Assembly (NCBI RefSeq): GCF_905171765.1
Contig: NC_053390.1
Span: 591,009,793 to 591,073,792 of the forward strand
Length of the DNA stretch: 64,000 bases
Origin: Bufo bufo
Lineage: Eukaryota > Chordata > Amphibia > Anura > Bufonidae
Reading direction: 5' to 3'
A program made the position numbers and the translations under genes. Numbering within the stretch: position 1 is the first letter of the stretch; every line of letters starts with the position of its first letter. Under the pieces are notes generated by a model. The model did no database searches. It worked only from the letters and a program-made list of their open reading frames with translations, and had not been told where the DNA came from. Shown one piece after another: positions 43,274-54,593 of the stretch.

Positions 43274-45106
43274 ACAAATGACAAGAATAACCTATCACCA
43301 TAGATATAACTATATATATATATATAGATAAATTTATTTTCTTTTTAATATTTAATTTTCCTCTAAAGATACATACACGGATGTTCACATAAGATAGGCC
43401 AATAGCTAGGAACAATACTCATCAATCAGTTCAATAACAATATCAGACCACTTATAGACAAGCTAATAACTGGAGAGAATACTGATCAATCAATTTAATA
43501 CAATTATCAAGTAACGTATTGTTACCAAGAAATAGTCAATGGAAAAAAAAAATAGATAAATAAGGGTTATCACTAATGATAAAATCAGAGACAACCCCAC
43601 TTTGTTCAATATCTCATACTTGAAGATTTGGCCAAACTGGGATATACCAAATCATATATCTTGGTGTCTAATCCTCAGTCAGCTAAATATGAGCTATGCC
43701 TATATATTAGAACCACATCACAAAATCATGTCACTGACAGGTGTCAGATAGGACACATAGGTAAGTCTGTCAATTATAGCAATATGATATCTACTATTTG
43801 GTCAACTCTCAATGGTGAATAACAATATATATCACCAATATAGTAAAAGGGGTGTCACCAATCAATAAGCAGTATGAATAATGGCAAGTGAAAATACTAT
43901 AAGAACCACCTCACACAATGATACTTCTGAAAGATGTCAATTGAGACACATCGATAAGTGTGTCAGTTGTAGCAACATACTATTAACTATTTGGATGGAT
44001 CTCAATAATAAATAACGATGTTTAACGTGACCCCAGCATATTGGGTGTCACCAATTGGCATATGGTGTAGGTAGTGACGGATAAAATCCGTTGATAATAC
44101 TTGCATGCCCCTTTTGCAGCTAGACAGGTAAGTGCAGCTAGTAGCGATGTAGGCATCAGAGTGACCCAGAATAGTTGCGTCCGTCAGATGAGCGGACGCA
44201 ACTATTCTGGGTCACTCTGATGCCTACATCGCTACTAGCTGCACTTACCTGTCTAGCTGCAAAAGGGGCATGCAAGTATTATCAACGGATTTTATCCGTC
44301 ACTACCTACACCATATGCCAATTGGTGACACCCAATATGCTGGGGTCACGTTAAACATCGTTATTTATTATTGAGATCCATCCAAATAGTTAATAGTATG
44401 TTGCTACAACTGACACACTTATCGATGTGTCTCAATTGACATCTTTCAGAAGTATCATTGTGTGAGGTGGTTCTTATAGTATTTTCACTTGCCATTATTC
44501 ATACTGCTTATTGATTGGTGACACCCCTTTTACTATATTGGTGATATATATTGTTATTCACCATTGAGAGTTGACCAAATAGTAGATATCATATTGCTAT
44601 AATTGACAGACTTACCTATGTGTCCTATCTGACACCTGTCAGTGACATGATTTTGTGATGTGGTTCTAATATATAGGCATAGCTCATATTTAGCTGACTG
44701 AGGATTAGACACCAAGATATATGATTTGGTATATCCCAGTTTGGCCAAATCTTCAAGTATGAGATATTGAACAAAGTGGGGTTGTCTCTGATTTTATCAT
44801 TAGTGATAACCCTTATTTATCTATTTTTTTTTTTTTTTTCCATTGACTATTTCTTGGTAACAATACGTTACTTGATAATTGTATTAAATTGATTGATCAG
44901 TATTCTCTCCAGTTATTAGCTTGTCTATAAGTGGTCTGATATTGTTATTGAACTGATTGATGAGTATTGTTCCTAGCTATTGGCCTATCTTATGTGAACA
45001 TCCGTGTATGTATCTTTAGAGGAAAATTAAATATTAAAAAGAAAATAAATTTATCTATATGTATATATAGTTATATCTATGGTGATAGGTTATTCTTGTC
45101 ATTTGT

Positions 45107-45151
45107 GTCCCCTGATGAGCCTGACACCAACCAGGCGAAACGCGTAGGGAC
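45107..45151 (+). ncRNA. Hammerhead ribozyme (type I, short stem III), right arm
   Basis: All core parts are present: stem I GTCCC (45107-45111) with GGGAC (45147-45151); CTGATGAG (45112-45119); stem II CCTG (45120-45123) with CAGG (45132-45135), extended by G45119 and C45136, closing loop ACACCAAC; GAA (45137-45139); stem III AC/GT (45140-45141, 45144-45145) with loop GC; A45146 as the cleavage base in a GUA triplet. This matches the minimal hammerheads of Penelope-like elements. Self-cleavage is predicted after 45146. Confidence 0.85.
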
Positions 45152-46119
45152 TATTGGACATTTCACTCTACTATTCTATTTTTCTCTATCCTATTTGTGT
45201 AGTTTGATACCAAGGGTGCTGTTTGTTACCCATCTTGGGTTACTATATATAAGTTCATTATTATCATTTTTTTATTTTCTTGTGTGTAGATTAGCCCAGG
45301 TGTTTTCTCTAGGGTCCCCCATTACATAGGTTTACCCCGATCCAGGGCTAACCAGGGACACTAGGAGGCACGAGAAACGGGATCGCCCCTATCGGGGCGG
45401 CTATTCCGTAATTAGGTAGGGCCACTACATAAGGGCCAGAATTAGGGATACCACCCCCAAGTAGGTTCCATTAACATACTAACATCCTTGCATACCGTGC
45501 TAGCTAACACCTACCTGACCCCAGTTTTTTGATTTATTTTTCTTCTTTTTCACTTATTAGTTACTATCTTATTACCTTTAAGGGTTGTATTGACACTTTT
45601 ATGTATTACTATTAAAAGTTATATTTTAGATTGATGGTACTACTGTGAAATCCTAAGTTGATAACCATTCTCTATTATAGAATCCCGTGAACAGGATTAT
45701 GTTCAAATCTGTGAATTCTATATGATAAATGCCACTTGCTGAATTGACACAACCCCTTTAATAAGCTATCAAGTTTCTTATATGAACTTAGGCTGGTTGA
45801 GGTGCTGTACATTGAATATATATATGTCGTGCAGTAAGTCTACTGTGATATGTGCCACTTGTGCAGAGGGTGGGAGACTAGGGGTCCACTTTTCTCAGGG
45901 GCCCACCGAGGATTCACCTGTACCCCTGTGGGCCAGTCCGAGCCTGCCAGCTTCCCTGTCCCTGTTAAAGAAAAGCATCCTCATAGCATGATGCTGCCAC
46001 CCTAATGTTTCACATTTGGGATGGTGTGTTCAGGGTGATGTGCAGTGTTAGTTTTCTGCCACACATATCGTTTTTCATTTAGCAAACTATTCAACTTTGG
46101 TCTCATCTGACCGGAGCAC

Positions 46120-46480
46120 CTACATGTTTTCTGTGTCCCCTACATGGCTTGTGGCACTGGCAAACTGCAAACAGAACTTCTTATGGCTTGCTTTCAGAAA
46201 TGGCTTTCTTCTTTCCACTCTTCCATAAAGGCCAGATTTGTGGAGTACACGACTAATAGTTGTCCTGTGAACAGATTCTCCCACCTGAGCTGTGGATCTC
46301 TGCAGCTCCTCCACAGTGACCATGGGCCTTTTGGGACGTCCATGTCTTAATAGGTTTGCAGTTGTGCCATGATGGATTGAACACTGCTCTGTGAGATGTT
46401 CAGAGCTTGGCGTATTTTTTATAACTTAAACCTGCTTTACACTTCTTCACAACTTTATCCTTGACCTGTCTGGTGTGTTC
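46120..46480 (-). pseudogene. Tc1 transposase, N-terminal part
   Basis: The clearest stretch (46323-46120) reads TVEELQRSTAQVGESVHRTT, ISRVLHKSGLYGRVERRKPF and LKASHKKFCLQFA, the region between the helix-turn-helix and the first catalytic Asp. The sequence upstream to about 46480 is degraded. Frameshifts and stops abolish function. Confidence 0.82.
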
Positions 46481-46826
46481 CTTGGTTTTCATGATGCTGT
46501 TTGATCACTAATGTTTACTAACAAAGTCCTTCACAGAACAGGTGTAGTTATACTGAGACTAAACTACACACAGGTAGACTCTATTGTGTGAAATTATTGG
46601 TCACACTGGATTTTATTTAGGGGTATCAAAGTACAGGGACTGAATACAAATGCACGCAACATTTTTCAGATTTATTAAACATTTTGAAAATCATGTATAA
46701 TTTTTTTTCTCTTTACACTACACATACTTGCCAATTTGTGTTGGCCTATCAACATACAATCTCAATAAAATACATTTAAGATTGTGGGTGTTCAAGTACC
46801 GGCAGGCACTTTTTCAAGGCACTGTA

Positions 46827-47850
46827 TGTACCATATAGTGCACACATTCAGTTAGATAATGAATTTGTAACTTTCCATTAACAAGTATCCATATGTGTGA
46901 ATATGAGATTCCATAGGTGTGATTGTTTGCAGAAGTTTTATATTTCATGATTATGTAACATTTCTCAGGTAACCTCATGATCTGTAAGTATTGATAATGT
47001 AATCATTACTATTTATTTAATGTAATAAATCATTAAAACTTGGAAAAAGAAGATAAGACATAATTAGGACATCGAATATAATAGATGATGTATAGGTATT
47101 TGGAAAAGTCCTCAAATTCATTTATGCTTGTAGTCTTTGTGTGGGCAACTCCCTGCCTTGTGAAACCCACATAGATCAAGGAAGCTGACATTTGGTGGTG
47201 GGAGTAGGTGTTGTGACACTCTACAACTGCTTTACTAGTCCATGTGCTTATCTATGATATGAGGAAACAGAATAATCCTGAAGGAAAATCACTGGTAATC
47301 AGGGGTAGACTGACCATTGAGACATTAGTGAAATACTGTAGTATGCAAAGCCAAAGGGGCCCAGAGGCTTTGTCAATATGTGCACTCCAAATTGAAGTAT
47401 AGGATGCAAACACAATTCATAAGTCTTCTGACGCACATGTTATTAACCATGTCATGAGTAGAGACAGCTGGAGCAACTATGCAGTGTGATGACACTACCA
47501 AAAACTGTTATATCTCATCTTTCTTGATATTCATGAGTGTGATGTTCTCTTCTACTTTTTAACCCCTTATTAATCACACATATATCTTTCTAAAGCTTCT
47601 ACTTTTTAACCCCTTATTAATCACTCATATATCTTTCTAAAGCATTCACTAATGGACCTTAGGCTAGACTTCCACGCTTTTACGACAACCTGTCTAAATG
47701 TTACTCGGATGTCTTGTGTTTGAAGGAGCAGGCTTCTGCTGTAATAGCAGGGTTCTGAAAAACCTCTCATCCCAGATGTTTAACTCTTTAAATTCAGTGG
47801 CAACAACCACTGCAGTATGTAAGTGGCTTCAGAGGGTGGGAGCTCACTCT
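46827..47850. other. Intron, mostly unique
   Basis: AT-rich sequence without exons. A single hAT-like terminus CAGGGGTAGACTGACC occurs at about 47300 without a clear partner. A 53-bp direct repeat containing TTTTTAACCCCTTATTAATC occurs at about 47554 and 47606. Confidence 0.5.
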
Positions 47851-47858
47851 GTCATCAC

Positions 47859-48999
47859 TAGGGCTGCAATGATTAATCGACATTATCGATAATATTCGAT
47901 AACGGGATTCGTTGTCAACGAATCCCGTTATCAAATAATCTGTCGATTCGTTGCTATGCGGGCGGGAGCGGGCGGCCAGGCACTATGCCTGCGGGTCCTT
48001 GAACTTTAAATCACTGCATCTTTATTACCTACAATGATGCTCCAGTAACAGGCAGAACGGGCAGCAGCGTAACGTCACTTACTCACGTGATGCGCATGCT
48101 CCGCCTGTTTCATTCATAAAGTGGGCAGAGCAGGCGCGTCATGTGGGTAAGTTACGTTACGCCGCCGCCCGCTCTGCCTGTTACTGGAACTTCATTGTAA
48201 GGTAATAAAGATGCAGTGATTTAAAGTAAAAGTTACTGCCGGTTAAGAAATACTGCTGTGAGCGGCGGGGCCGGGGCTGTTATGGGAGGAGGATCTGGAT
48301 GGCACTGTTATGGGAGGGGGATATGTGCACTGTTACGGGGAGGGGGATCTGTGGATGACACTGTTATGGGAAGGGGATCTGTGGATGACACTGCTATGGG
48401 GGAGATCTGTGGATGAGATATATAGCATAAGATGCTATATAGTGTCATCCATAGATCCCCCCATAGCATGGTCATCCACAGGTCTCCCTCCCATAACAGT
48501 GTCATCCAAAGATCCCCCATAACAGTGCCATCCACAGATCCCCTCCATAACAGTGCCATCCACAGATCCCCCATAACAGTGCCATCCACAGATCCCCCAT
48601 AACAGTGCCATCCACAGATCCCCCATAACAGTGCCATCCACAGATCCCCCATAACAGTGCCATCCACAGATCCCCCCATAACAGTGCCAACCACAGATCC
48701 CCCCTAACAGTGCCATCCACAGATCCCCCAAAACAGTGCCATCCACAGATCCCCCATAACAGTGCCATCCACAGATCCCCCATAACAGTGCCATCCACAG
48801 ATCCCCCATAACAGTGCCATACACAGATCCCCCATAACAGTGCCACCCACATATTGTTTTAATATGGCCTTTGAACATAATTTTTCAAGTAAAATCATAT
48901 AAACCCCTTTTTTTCCTCATTTTGTTGTTTTTTCCTGATTAATCGATGAAATTATCGACAACTAATCGATTATTCAAATAATCGTTAGCTGCAGCCCTA
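47859..48999. mobile_element. hAT MITE with mirrored minisatellite
   Basis: Flanked by a perfect 8-bp duplication GTCATCAC (47851-47858 and 49000-49007). Termini TAGGGCTGCAATGATTAATC and (reverse complement) TAGGGCTGCAGCTAACGATT, each followed by ATCGATTAT-like sequence. The interior has CG-rich inverted arms and a ~26-bp minisatellite. Confidence 0.92.
48290..48855. repeat. ~26-bp minisatellite, inverted at its left end
   Basis: About 17 copies of GTGCCATCCACAGATCCCCC plus ATAACA on one strand. To the left of about 48430 the same unit runs in the opposite orientation (GATCTGTGGATGACACTG). Confidence 0.93.
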
Positions 49000-49050
49000 G
49001 TCATCACCCAAACCCCCCCCCCCCCCCCCATGCGATTTCATCACCGGGTG

Positions 49051-49464
49051 CAGGGGCAGACTGGGAACTTAAAGTGCACTGAAAAAAACCTAAAAGAGAC
49101 CCCATGCTGTAGGTAGGTGCAAATTGACAGAATGCGGTGATACACAAGTACGCAAAGACAACACAAGTAGACGGGACCAGTAATACCATAGTGCAGCACA
49201 AAATACCAACCCAGCAGAACCAATTACCACAGTGCAGCAGAAAATACTGCCACTCCCGCTTCAGTATTCTACTGTATAACAGTCCTGAGGATGACAATAC
49301 AGTTGAATTCAGGAGTGCACCTGCAGCTGCCAGACAAGTGCATAAGTACCTGATGCTCCTAGCATTAATTACTACTGACTGAAAGTATGATATAATTATG
49401 AATCCAACTAGCAGCCATGAGGAGGGCTAATATCCCTTTAGGGTCCATGACCAGTCCACCCCTG
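49051..49464. mobile_element. Short hAT MITE
   Basis: Termini CAGGGGCAGACTGGGAAC and (reverse complement) CAGGGGTGGACTGGTCATG. Flanks ACCGGGTG and ACTGTGTG agree at 6 of 8 positions. Same terminal style (CAGGG..GGACTGG) as 38813 and 57692. Confidence 0.72.
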
Positions 49465-50017
49465 ACTGTGTGCCAATGGTTGCTATGGAAGTTGGGAACC
49501 TAACAATGGCCTGCAGATCTGCCACGTACAAAAGTCTATAAGGCAGGGCCTAACAGGCTGCATGTTAGTGTAAAATGACAAGCATAATACACTGCACTAC
49601 AAGTTGTACAGTGTATTATGTGACAGATCAAAAGATCGGGTGTTCAAATCCCCATGGAGTACAAATTTTTTAAATTTTTTTCCCCAAAAAAAGTAATATA
49701 GAAAGCCTAAATTTGAAAGAATCCTTATTATTATTTTTTTTATATAAAAATGACTGAAACTACCAAGCAAGATACCAAAAAGAACAATCCTAGAATTGCT
49801 GTTTTTTGTTCTACTGCCTCCCAAGAAACTGAATAAAAGCAATAAAAAGGCATATAAACCTCCAAATAGTATCACTGAAGACTACAACTTGTCCCAAAAG
49901 ATTAAGCCCTGAAACACCTTTGTGTACATAAAAATAAAAATGGTCCTCAGAATATGGTGACATAAAAACTTTTTATAGTGTTTTTCTGTGGAGTTACAAC
50001 TTAAAAATATATATGTA
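49465..50017. repeat. TTAA-MITE-like interspersed repeat, left of the Tc1
   Basis: Non-coding sequence of the kind found inside anuran TTAA elements, with a stem-loop (CATAATACACTGCACTACAA / TTGTACAGTGTATTATG, about 49583-49621) and a GTTCAAATCCCC motif. It continues at 51578-52100 beyond the Tc1. Confidence 0.5.
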
Positions 50018-51575
50018 CACTACGTGCAGAATTATTAGGCAAATGAGTATTTTGACCACATCATCCTCTTTATGCATGTTGTCTTACTCCAAGCTGTATA
50101 GGCTCGAAAGCCTACTACCAATTAAGCATATTAGGTGATGTGCATCTCTGTAATGAGAAGGGGTGTGGTCTAATGACATCAGCACCTTATATCAGGTGTG
50201 CATAATTATTAGGTAACTTCCTTTGGCAAAATGGGTCAAAAGAAGGACTTGACAGGCTCAGAAAAGTCAAAAATAGTGAGATATCTTGCAGAGGGAGGCA
50301 GCACTCTTAAAATTGCAAAGCTTCTGAAGCGTGATCATCGAACAATCAAGCGTTTCATTTAAAATAGTCAACAGGGTCGCAAGAAGCGTGTGGAAAAACC
50401 AAGGCGCAAAATAACTGCCCATGAACTGAGAAAAGTCAAGCGTGCAGCTGCCAAGATGCCACTTGCCACCAGTTTGGCCATATTTCCGAGCTGCAACATC
50501 ACTGGAGTGCCCAAAAGCACAAGGTGTGCAATACTCAGAGACATGGCCAAGGTAAGAAAGGCTGAAAGACGACCACCACTGAACAAGACACACAAGCTGA
50601 AACGTCAAGACTGGGCCAAGAAATATCTCAAGACTGATTTTTCTAAGGTTTTATGGACTGATGAAATGAGAGTGAGTCTTGATGGGCCAGATGGATGGGC
50701 CCGTGGCTGGATTGGTAAAGGGCAGAGAGCTCCAGTCCGACTCAGACGCCAGCAAGGTGGAGGTGGAGTACTGGTTTGGGCTGGTATCATCAAAGATGAG
50801 CTTGTGGGGCCTTTTCGGGTTGAGGATGGAGTCAAGCTCAACTCCCAGTCCTACTGCCAGTTTCTGGAAGACAGCTTCTTCAAGCAGTGGTACAGGAAGA
50901 AGTCTGCATCCTTCAAGAAAAACATGATTTTCATGCAGGACAATGCTCCATCACACGCGTCCAAGTACTCCACAGCGTGGCTGGCAAGAAAGGGTATAAA
51001 AGAAGAAAATCTAATGACATGGCCTCTTTGTTCACCTGATCTGAACCCCATTGAGAACCTGTGGTCCATCATCAAATGTGAGATTTACAAGGAGGGAAAA
51101 CAGTACACCTCTCTGAACAGTGTCTGGGAGGCTGTGGTTGCTGCTGCACGCAATGTTGATGGTGAACAGATCAAAACACTGGCAGAATCCATGGATGGCA
51201 GGCTTTTGAGTGTCCTTGCAAAGAAAGGTGGCTATATTGGTCACTGATTTGCTTTTGTTTTGTTTTTGAATGTCAGAAATGTATATTTGTGAATGTTGAG
51301 ATGTTATATTGGTTTCACTGGTAAAAATAAATAATTGAAATGGGTATATATTTGTTTTTTGTTAAGTTGCCTAATAATTATGCACAGTAATAGTCACCTG
51401 CACACACAGATATCCCCCTAAAATAGCTAAAACTAAAAACAAACTAAAAACTACTTCCAAAAATATTCAGCTTTGATATTAATGAGTTTTTTGGGTTCAT
51501 TGAGAACATGGTTGTTGTTCAATAATAAAATGAATCCTCAAAAATACAACTTGCCTAATAATTCTGCACTCCCTG
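50018..51575 (+). mobile_element. Tc1/mariner element, near complete
   Basis: Flanked by TA (50016-50017 and 51576-51577). Ends CACTACGTGCAGAATTATTA and (reverse complement) CAGGGAGTGCAGAATTATTA. Subterminal GCATAATTATTAGG repeats occur on both sides (about 50202 and 51372). 1558 bp long. Confidence 0.95.
50231..51247 (+). pseudogene. Tc1-like DDE transposase with a single stop codon
   Basis: The frame runs from ATG (MGQKKDLTGSEKSKIV) to a stop at 51247 and is broken only by TAA at 50360-50362, about codon 44, inside the first helix-turn-helix. Downstream it is open for 285 residues from the next ATG at 50390. Catalytic motifs are intact: LWTDEMRVSL, MQDNAPSHASKY and [14 protein letters not shown], with spacing that fits a DD34E triad. 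The GGGGVLVWAGI strand is present. Loss of the N-terminal DNA-binding part should prevent transposition. One substitution would account for the stop, so the copy is young. Confidence 0.92.
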
Positions 51576-51577
51576 TA

Positions 51578-52130
51578 TATGAATTTGGTATCACCCTAAT
51601 CTTGTTGATCTGCCAAATACAACCTACAAATATATATGTATATAAATTTGGTATCACCCTAATCTTGTTGATCTGACAAATAAAGTTATCATGCTATTTA
51701 TACTGCACAGTGAACACTGTAAAAAAAAGTACATCAAGCCCAAAACTGCACCAATAAAAACAAAAGCAACAGCTTGTTTTGCAGAAGACGAGCCCTACAT
51801 TGATGGAAAAACAAAAATGTTACGGGACTTTGAAAGCAGAGACACAAAAATTATAATTAAAAATGATTTACCTTTAAATTTGGTATCGCTGCAATCATAC
51901 TCTGCAAAAGTAAAACCTAAAAAAAATGGCAGAACTTCTGTTTTTTTCCGTACCCCCCAAAAAAGTAATGGTGCCATTTAAAAAAATATAAATTGTCCTG
52001 CAAAAAACAAGCGCTCGATGTTGACAAAAATAAAAAATGATGGCTCTTAAAATGTGACAATGAGAAAAGCATAAAAATGTCTTGGTCATTAGGGTCCAAC
52101 ATAGGTTGATCCCTAAGGAATACATTCAAA
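51578..52130. repeat. TTAA-MITE-like interspersed repeat, right of the Tc1
   Basis: Contains a direct repeat of TTTGGTATCACCCTAATCTT (51586 and 51646), then MITE-type sequence to about 52100. No coding potential. Confidence 0.5.
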
Positions 52131-54588
52131 GCCAAGTGACAACCAGAATGGCTGACATTACTGTTTCCACTGCATTCGTCTATTTGCTTAGCCAGACTCC
52201 TGAGTGATGAATCTGCCTTTTTTGCAATGATATATGTAACACTTAGATTTGATGGAGTCTGGAAATCAGGGCACTACATATATTCTATAATTAGAGGTAC
52301 TCAATCTACTAGTAATCATAACTTCACATTAAAAAGTAATCAGTTCAATACATTGACATTTTTGTGGAGCTTGAGAAATGTTATTCTGGAATGTCTCAGC
52401 CAACCGTGAGAATAAAATAGCTCAAAGCAGGGATGTCATGACCACGATTCTCTGGATTTAGAGTAGTGCTCTATAAAACACGTTTTAACTAAAATCACAA
52501 ACCTAAATCATAACATCTAGAAGATATAATAATAATCTCTAATATTTAGAAGTCATGTTGGGTGATTTTTAAATAGAAAGAGCTAAAATCCCTGCATGAG
52601 TGGTTTAGAAATAGATTTTCCGTTAGTTAAGGGACTAAAAGGCACATGGAAATAGGACAGCTGGTCCAGAAATGATTGACACTTAGTCATCAGACCCAGG
52701 AGATTTACAGGCGGCCAATTTTCTGCCTGACCGGCGATTTATTGTATCCCTCCAATTACGTCAAGTAAAATATGCTCCAAAACTGCCACCAAATGGGACC
52801 TTGTCTATACTGTAATCATAGACAGCTCAATAAATATTTCCTCAAGAATCCAATATGGACTATATGTAATAACGTGTACTCTGAAAATAATGTCCACGCT
52901 GTGCCGACCACAGCTCACATACATTAGTGTTAAATGGTTAATCGCTTTAAATCTGAAGTGTGCTTAGCAATGCTCCCGATATTCTGTTACAAATGATGTT
53001 CCCTTATAGAAGGGAAGACAAGGTGTCATCCCCTTCAAGAGCATCTGCTGGTGATTTGATTGATTCATATCATGCAAAACCTTGCAGCTGGTTTTGGGGA
53101 ATGAAATGTTTTTTTCAGTACATCCCTTTTTACAGATAGGAATTGCAGATGTTAGTTATTCCACGTGAACACCACCACTGGCTTGGCAATAGTATGAATG
53201 ACTTTTCTTTCTTGGGAAATACCAAGGGCAATAATTAACTGTGACCTTGATAAATAAACTTGGCTTACATCTACGTAACCTTAAAACATCACCGAAACAA
53301 AAATATGCTATCTGTCTGTGATGACATGAACCATCTGTGCTGACTGAACAAACAGACTATTGCAATTATACATGGTTCATTGCAGGTCATTCAAAATCAA
53401 GACTGATATTTCCCAAATTAGTTCTTTTTTACTTTACTGTCATTATTAAAGGGGTCGTCTTGCCATGAATAACTTTAGATACAGCTACAGTCTTCATTTT
53501 ACGTAGTGAGCCTAAATAAGGCTATGCTCTCCTCTTTGTCAGAGCCCCCATTGCAGATTCCATGGAGCACTAATCTTCCCATCAAAATGTCAGAGCACCT
53601 ATAACGGAAACTACAACGCAGATGTGAAGTCAAGTGAGACTTCAAGCAACTTTTACTTTGAAAGTGTTGTGTCACGAAACACATTCTACATTTTTCCAAC
53701 CAGCATCTGGATCTGAATACTTTTGTAATTACATGTAATGATAACATTTAGTATAGCCAGTGTGCTATTCCAGAAAATGTAATGGCTGTGAGTGACCTGT
53801 CGCTGCTAGGGATGTGACCTGTGTCAATACGGATGTTGACATGAGGAGAGCTGGAACCTGCAAAGCAGGAGTTGCTGCGATGTAGCCAGAAGGAAGCGGC
53901 AGGGATCAGGTAAGTATGATAACCGCAGCAGGTCCAGCCACGCTGGGCGATCTGTTGAAACCATCCCCAGGGGTGATGCCTGGCTCCTAACTTTAGGATA
54001 GAGGAAAGAATACAGTAGGACAAAGATAGAAGGTTGCAATAACAAAAGGTACCAGTCTTACAAGAGGCAACAAGCTTAGTGGTTTCAGTCTTTTATCCCT
54101 TTAAGGATGCAGCTCAATTTGATGCTTAAAGAGTTTGTCCAACTTTAATCACTTTCAACTACACCCCTGAATGTCCCATGCACCACTGCCACTGCTGTAC
54201 ACACTTAAAGCTCCTTGTCGCTGCTGGGTTATGTGTCACTTGGGGACACATCACCATTGAGGCCAGTGAATGGCTGAAACTACTTATATTTTTAATGTCA
54301 CTGTTTTGGGATACCTCTAATGTATTGACCAAATTTTGGGGGGGACAGTGCGAAAAAACAATGCAATTCGTTTTTACTGTGTTTACTAAGCGGTAAAAAT
54401 TGCATGTTAAATTTATTCTATTGGTCAGTATGATTATGTTGATACCAAGTGTACATGTTTTTTTTTTTATGTTTTACTACTTTTAAAATGTTAAAAAAGC
54501 TTTTTTTTTCATTGCTTTATGTTGCCATATTCTGATGCCTATATATTTTTTTCTGCTGATGGAGCTGTGTCAATTTATGTGATACGAG
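52131..54588. other. Mostly single-copy intron
   Basis: No exon or complete repeat is recognised. A lone T2-like terminus TTAAAGGGGTCGTCTTGCC occurs at 53447. The 52600-53440 stretch has balanced composition and no MITE hallmarks and could hold conserved non-coding sequence. Confidence 0.5.
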
Positions 54589-54593
54589 CTATG

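Larger units (their letters stand above)
42859..45716. mobile_element. Penelope-like, hammerhead-bearing palindromic insertion
   Basis: 2.86 kb flanked by a perfect 15-bp duplication TCTATATGATAAATG (42844-42858 and 45717-45731). A near-perfect inverted repeat, with two arms of about 1.33 kb, fills 42859-45521. Its centre is at 44188, where GTTGCGTCCG and CGGACGCAAC enclose a 9-base loop. A non-repeated tail of about 190 bp follows. Arm differences are rare (for example CTTGTTATC against GATACCAAG, and T-run length). Each arm carries a hammerhead ribozyme. No reverse transcriptase is encoded, so it is non-autonomous. Long target duplication and hammerhead type point to mobilisation by a Penelope-like element; that assignment is inferred. 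Confidence 0.8.
42413..45761. mobile_element. T2/Kolobok-type MITE split by a palindromic retroelement
   Basis: TTAA at 42413-42416 and 45758-45761. Ends TTAAAGGGGTTGCATCACTT and (right, reverse complement) TTAAAGGGGTTGTGTCAATT. The left part is a foldback with a C run (42636-42660). If 42859-45716 and one copy of its 15-bp duplication are removed, the right inverted repeat is restored and pairs with the left over more than 45 bp. Confidence 0.92.
38813..45946. mobile_element. Non-autonomous hAT element with nested insertions
   Basis: Flanked by a perfect 8-bp duplication CCAGCTTC (38805-38812 and 45947-45954). Termini TAGTGTCGGACTGGGG and, right end as reverse complement, CAGGCTCGGACTGGCC, followed on both sides by GGGCCCACC. 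Its own sequence is short (38813-39058 and 45762-45946); the rest is a TTAA element and a T2 MITE. Confidence 0.9.
38202..46824 (-). mobile_element. Tc1/mariner element split by a 7.1-kb hAT
   Basis: Ends CAGTGCCTTGAAAAAGTG on the left and its reverse complement CACTTTTTCAAGGCACTG on the right. A TA follows the right end (46825-46826); the left flank now reads GA. The two parts, 38202-38804 and about 45955-46824, form one Tc1 of about 1.5 kb once the hAT at 38813-45946 is removed. Confidence 0.88.

Noticed and set aside
43051..45329. Matching frames of 60-120 residues in both arms of the palindrome
   Set aside because: They overlap the hammerhead and have no recognisable domain; their identity in both arms follows from the inverted repeat.
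48308..48878. Gly/Trp/His-rich frames of 116-147 residues
   Set aside because: Translation of the 26-bp minisatellite in a hAT MITE.
53447..53470. Isolated T2-like terminus TTAAAGGGGTCGTCTTGCC
   Set aside because: No inverted partner or second TTAA boundary could be found within the next kilobase, so no element is called.
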